Shown here piece after piece: positions 5,956 through 7,763 of a stretch of DNA of 7,763 nt. The position numbers and the translations under genes are program-made. Origin of the DNA: Promethearchaeota archaeon. Its GTDB lineage: Archaea; Asgardarchaeota; Lokiarchaeia; Sigynarchaeales; SOKP01. The notes beneath the pieces were generated by a model. That model was given only the letters and a program-made list of their open reading frames with translations. It did no database searches and was not told where the DNA came from. The stretch's first letter is position 1. Every line of letters starts with the position of its first letter. The stretch lies in contig JAEOUI010000365.1 in NCBI GenBank assembly GCA_016839425.1, forward strand, positions 1 to 7,763, read 5' to 3'.

Positions 5956-6684
5956 TTAATGCTCTTTCTTTTTGTTAGGGTATATTTTAAAGTTTAAATC
6001 TACTATTTTTTTTTCAGGGATTTGTTGTAAAAGATCTATTTCAATAAGATATGGAACGAGGTTATTTATTTCTGCTTCTTCAATTCCGCATAACAAATGA
6101 AAAAAAATCTTGTTTTTACAAAATTGTGAACCGCGAATTCGAAAAATAAGAGTATTTGTCTCTTTTTGAATAATAGGGGGATCTATTTCAAAATTCTTAT
6201 CACCAAAGAAAATGAGGATTTGTCGTAATATTAATGGATATAATTCTTGGCTGAGATCAAACATTTTTAATGAATCGTCAACTATGAAATATTCTAGTTC
6301 TGGAAAATAAGGTTCAAAACCAAAAGTTTTTCCCATTTCAAATCCAAATTGTTTCCAGTCAATTGCTTCATTTACAGAGCTATTTTCCAACATATCAAGA
6401 AACATCGATAGAAAGGGAAAAATTGGATGGTTAGATAACTCTTGATTAACCCCTCGTTTCCTATCTTCCTGTTTTTTATGGAACCATAGTTCATAACGGC
6501 TAAAATTTACGGAATACACTTTTTTTTGAGCTTTTAATTGTTCTAAATACGATTGAATTGTGTTTCTACTGAGTTTATGATTTAATTTTTCCTTAATGTC
6601 TGTAGCAATCAATCCATGAGGACTATTTTTTAGAAGATTGAGAATTTCGGGTTTAAATTTAGCCTGTTTCTCTTTATATTTCAT
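5956..6684 (-). CDS. Winged-helix regulator with C-terminal sensor-like domain, divergent from AOR gene
   Basis: The protein has 242 residues starting at ATG 6684. Residues about 10-68 look like a winged helix: FKPEILNLLKNSPHGLIATD, then KLNHKLSRNTIQSYLEQLKA as recognition helix and KKVYSVNFSRYELWF as wing. After a basic linker (70-80), residues about 85-236 form a second alpha/beta domain with QFGFEMGKTFGFEPYF, a long hydrophobic helix YPLILRQILIFFG, and FRIRGSQFC189 ... FFHLLC199GIEEAEINNLV. The last stretch faintly recalls the V4R small-molecule-binding domain, but I would not assign it. No Shine-Dalgarno precedes the ATG; a TATA-like box close upstream suggests a near-leaderless transcript. 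Divergence from the AOR gene across 264 bp holding three palindromes makes it the best candidate to bind them. That link is inference. Confidence 0.6.
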   Translation of the reverse strand: MKYKEKQAKFKPEILNLLKNSPHGLIATDIKEKLNHKLSRNTIQSYLEQLKAQKKVYSVNFSRYELWFHKKQEDRKRGVNQELSNHPIFPFLSMFLDMLENSSVNEAIDWKQFGFEMGKTFGFEPYFPELEYFIVDDSLKMFDLSQELYPLILRQILIFFGDKNFEIDPPIIQKETNTLIFRIRGSQFCKNKIFFHLLCGIEEAEINNLVPYLIEIDLLQQIPEKKIVDLNFKIYPNKKKEH

Positions 6685-6704
6685 TATATTCTTTTAATGA
6701 ACTT

Positions 6705-6722
6705 AACTTTAAAATAAAAATA
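6705..6722 (-). promoter_or_regulatory. TATA-like region for the winged-helix gene
   Basis: The minus strand reads TATTTTTATTTTAAAG within these bases, about 25-35 bp before the ATG at 6684. That spacing would place transcription start at or just before the start codon. The sequence is too AT-rich to fix the box. Confidence 0.3.
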
Positions 6723-6763
6723 TTACCATACTTTTTAAAATAAGATATTATAAAATAATAATT

Positions 6764-6923
6764 TTATTGATTTCAAAATCAATAATAACGATACCTTAAA
6801 TCTATCACAACTAGAGCGATTCGTTTACTATCATTTATTGATTTCAAAATCAAAATAACGAACCCTTAAATACCTGAAACGACTAGAAATATTTGATATG
6901 ATTATTTTTTGATTTCAAAATCA
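6764..6923. repeat. Three identical 14-bp palindromes at exact 71-bp spacing (operator array)
   Basis: TGATTTCAAAATCA (TGATTT-CA-AAATCA, a perfect inverted repeat) occurs at 6768-6781, 6839-6852 and 6910-6923, each 71 bp after the last. Copy 1 extends as a perfect palindrome to 22 bp (6764-6785). Copies 1 and 2 are followed by the shared blocks AATAACGA (6784, 6854) and CCTTAAAT (6794, 6864), so the unit as a whole seems duplicated with decay. Copy 3 runs straight into the AOR start region. Position and symmetry fit binding sites for a dimeric regulator in the divergent promoter region. Confidence 0.85.
6864..6872 (+). promoter_or_regulatory. TATA-like box for the AOR gene
   Basis: CCTTAAATA preceded by ACGAAC (possible BRE) would place a transcription start near 6893 and a leader of about 55 nt. 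Palindrome 2 would then lie just upstream of the box and palindrome 3 within the early transcribed region. A copy of the box at 6794-6801 sits in the same place relative to palindrome 1 and may be a second, older promoter. Confidence 0.4.
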
Positions 6924-6938
6924 GAAAAACCAATAAAT

Positions 6939-6942
6939 GGAG
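6939..6942 (+). promoter_or_regulatory. Shine-Dalgarno GGAG that favours AOR start at 6949
   Basis: GGAG lies 6 nt before ATG 6949. An in-frame ATG at 6937, directly after a TAA, would add four residues (MEKV) but has no such site and overlaps the GGAG itself. Confidence 0.55.
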
Positions 6943-6948
6943 AAAGTT

Positions 6949-7763
6949 ATGGTAAAAGGTTATCATAAAAAAATTTTAATAGTTGATCTATCAACCAAAT
7001 CTTGGCATTTTGAAGAACCCGATGATAAAATTTATAGAGAATATTATGGTGGATATGGATTAGGTGTTTATTATATTTACACTCATTTAAAACCTAATGC
7101 CGATCCACTAGGATCAGAAAATATATTAGGATTTTGTCCTGGATTATTTACAGGAACGATAACTCCTTTCTCAGGGCGTTATATGGTTTGCGGTAAGAGT
7201 CCATTAACAGGGGGATGGGGTAATGCCAACTCGGGAGGTACATTCGGCCCAGAAGTTAAAAAAGCAGGTTTAGATGGAATTTTCATTCAAGGAAAGGCTG
7301 AAAAACCTATTTATTTGTTTATCGAAGGTAATAATGTTCAATTACTTGACGCAACAGAATTATGGGGGAAGGACGCTATTGAAACGGAAAAATATATTGA
7401 AAATAAACACGGTCCTAGAGTAAAAGTTGCTTGTATTGGCCAAGCAGGCGAAAATTTATCATTAATTTCCGGAATTGTAAATGATGCGGGAAGGATTGCC
7501 GCTCGAAGCGGACTTGGAGCCGTAATGGGCTCCAAAAACCTAAAAGCCGTATGCGTGCGTAAAAGTAAAGAAAATGAACAGTTAGAACTGCACGATAAAG
7601 AAGGGTTAATGAATCTAGTCAAGAGTTACAATTCTAATTTTAAGGAAATGGCTAAAAAAGGATTTATGACTAAAATCTTAGGAAGCATGGGATCAATGGC
7701 ACCATTATTACGGATGATAAATAAAGATGCTAGTTCGTTTGATTCACCAGGAATGTCTAAGAT
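6949..7763 (+). CDS. Aldehyde ferredoxin oxidoreductase family protein (3' partial)
   Basis: The gene runs off the window; 271 complete codons of a family usually near 600 residues are present. The visible part is the N-terminal tungstopterin-binding domain: KILIVDLSTKSW, then YYGGYGLG, GLFTGTITPFSGRY, CGKSPLTGGWGNANSGGTFG, EVKKAGLDGIFIQGKAEKP, LWGKDAIETEKYI, IGQAGENLSLISGI and the strongly conserved SGLGAVMGSKNLKAVCVR. These are hallmarks of the AOR family, which oxidises aldehydes to acids (or related substrates) with ferredoxin using a tungsten-pterin cofactor and one [4Fe-4S] cluster, in the cytoplasm. The cluster cysteines lie further downstream, outside the window, so the subfamily and substrate cannot be set. 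The GGW-x-NANSGG version of the pterin loop departs from the more common GT-x3-SN-x-GG. The start is chosen on the GGAG site; 6937 is the alternative. It is divergent from a winged-helix gene with three palindromes between. Confidence 0.92.
   Translation, partial: MVKGYHKKILIVDLSTKSWHFEEPDDKIYREYYGGYGLGVYYIYTHLKPNADPLGSENILGFCPGLFTGTITPFSGRYMVCGKSPLTGGWGNANSGGTFGPEVKKAGLDGIFIQGKAEKPIYLFIEGNNVQLLDATELWGKDAIETEKYIENKHGPRVKVACIGQAGENLSLISGIVNDAGRIAARSGLGAVMGSKNLKAVCVRKSKENEQLELHDKEGLMNLVKSYNSNFKEMAKKGFMTKILGSMGSMAPLLRMINKDASSFDSPGMSK

Noticed and set aside
6764..6923. The regularly spaced repeats as a CRISPR array
   Set aside because: The repeat is only 14 bp and palindromic, the intervals of about 57 bp resemble each other partly rather than being unique, and it lies within a promoter region with no cas gene.
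7338..7622. Minus-strand reading frame opposite the AOR gene
   Set aside because: It lies wholly inside the strongly conserved AOR coding sequence and its translation is low-complexity and unlike any family.

Overview
The window is AT-rich and reads as archaeal. Most likely it comes from an uncultivated Asgard archaeon of Lokiarchaeia type, but that placement is inferred from gene content and style, not from a marker gene. The archaeal signs are TATA-like promoter boxes, several genes with no Shine-Dalgarno sequence (probably leaderless or nearly so), T-rich terminators, a TrmB-type regulator, a tungsten-enzyme (aldehyde ferredoxin oxidoreductase, AOR) family gene, and a large repeat-built surface protein with a C-terminal membrane anchor. 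There is no tRNA, rRNA, CRISPR array, transposase or integrase that I can recognise.

Layout. (1) 2-1861 (+): the 3' part of a surface protein with seven LVIVD-type beta-propeller repeats, three Ig-like modules and a membrane anchor. (2) 1899-2465 (-): a cysteine-rich CxxCxxCC (YkgJ-like) metal-binding protein, convergent with the first gene. (3) 2603-2986 (+): a 127-residue helical protein of unknown function with a good Shine-Dalgarno site. (4) 2987-3309: a gene-poor stretch with TATA-like boxes. (5) 3310-3732 (+): an HxlR-type winged-helix regulator whose frame carries an in-frame TAA at 3403, splitting it into a 31-codon N-terminal piece and the DNA-binding part. (6) 3845-4759 (-): a TrmB-type regulator. 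(7) 4914-5738 (+): a leucine carboxyl methyltransferase/TcmP-type SAM methyltransferase, divergent from the TrmB gene; their shared 154-bp gap holds a palindromic operator candidate. (8) 5956-6684 (-): a winged-helix protein with an unassigned C-terminal domain. (9) 6949-7763 (+): the N-terminal part of an AOR-family oxidoreductase, cut by the window end. The gap between (8) and (9) holds three identical 14-bp palindromes spaced exactly 71 bp apart.

How the parts may work together. Three different DNA-binding proteins lie within 3.3 kb, and two are divergent from an enzyme gene with an inverted-repeat element in the shared promoter region. The simplest reading is two local regulator-target pairs (TrmB-like with methyltransferase; winged-helix protein with AOR) next to unrelated cell-surface and metal-binding genes. 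The most notable element is the phased triple palindrome in front of the AOR gene. The regulator-target links are inference from arrangement only.
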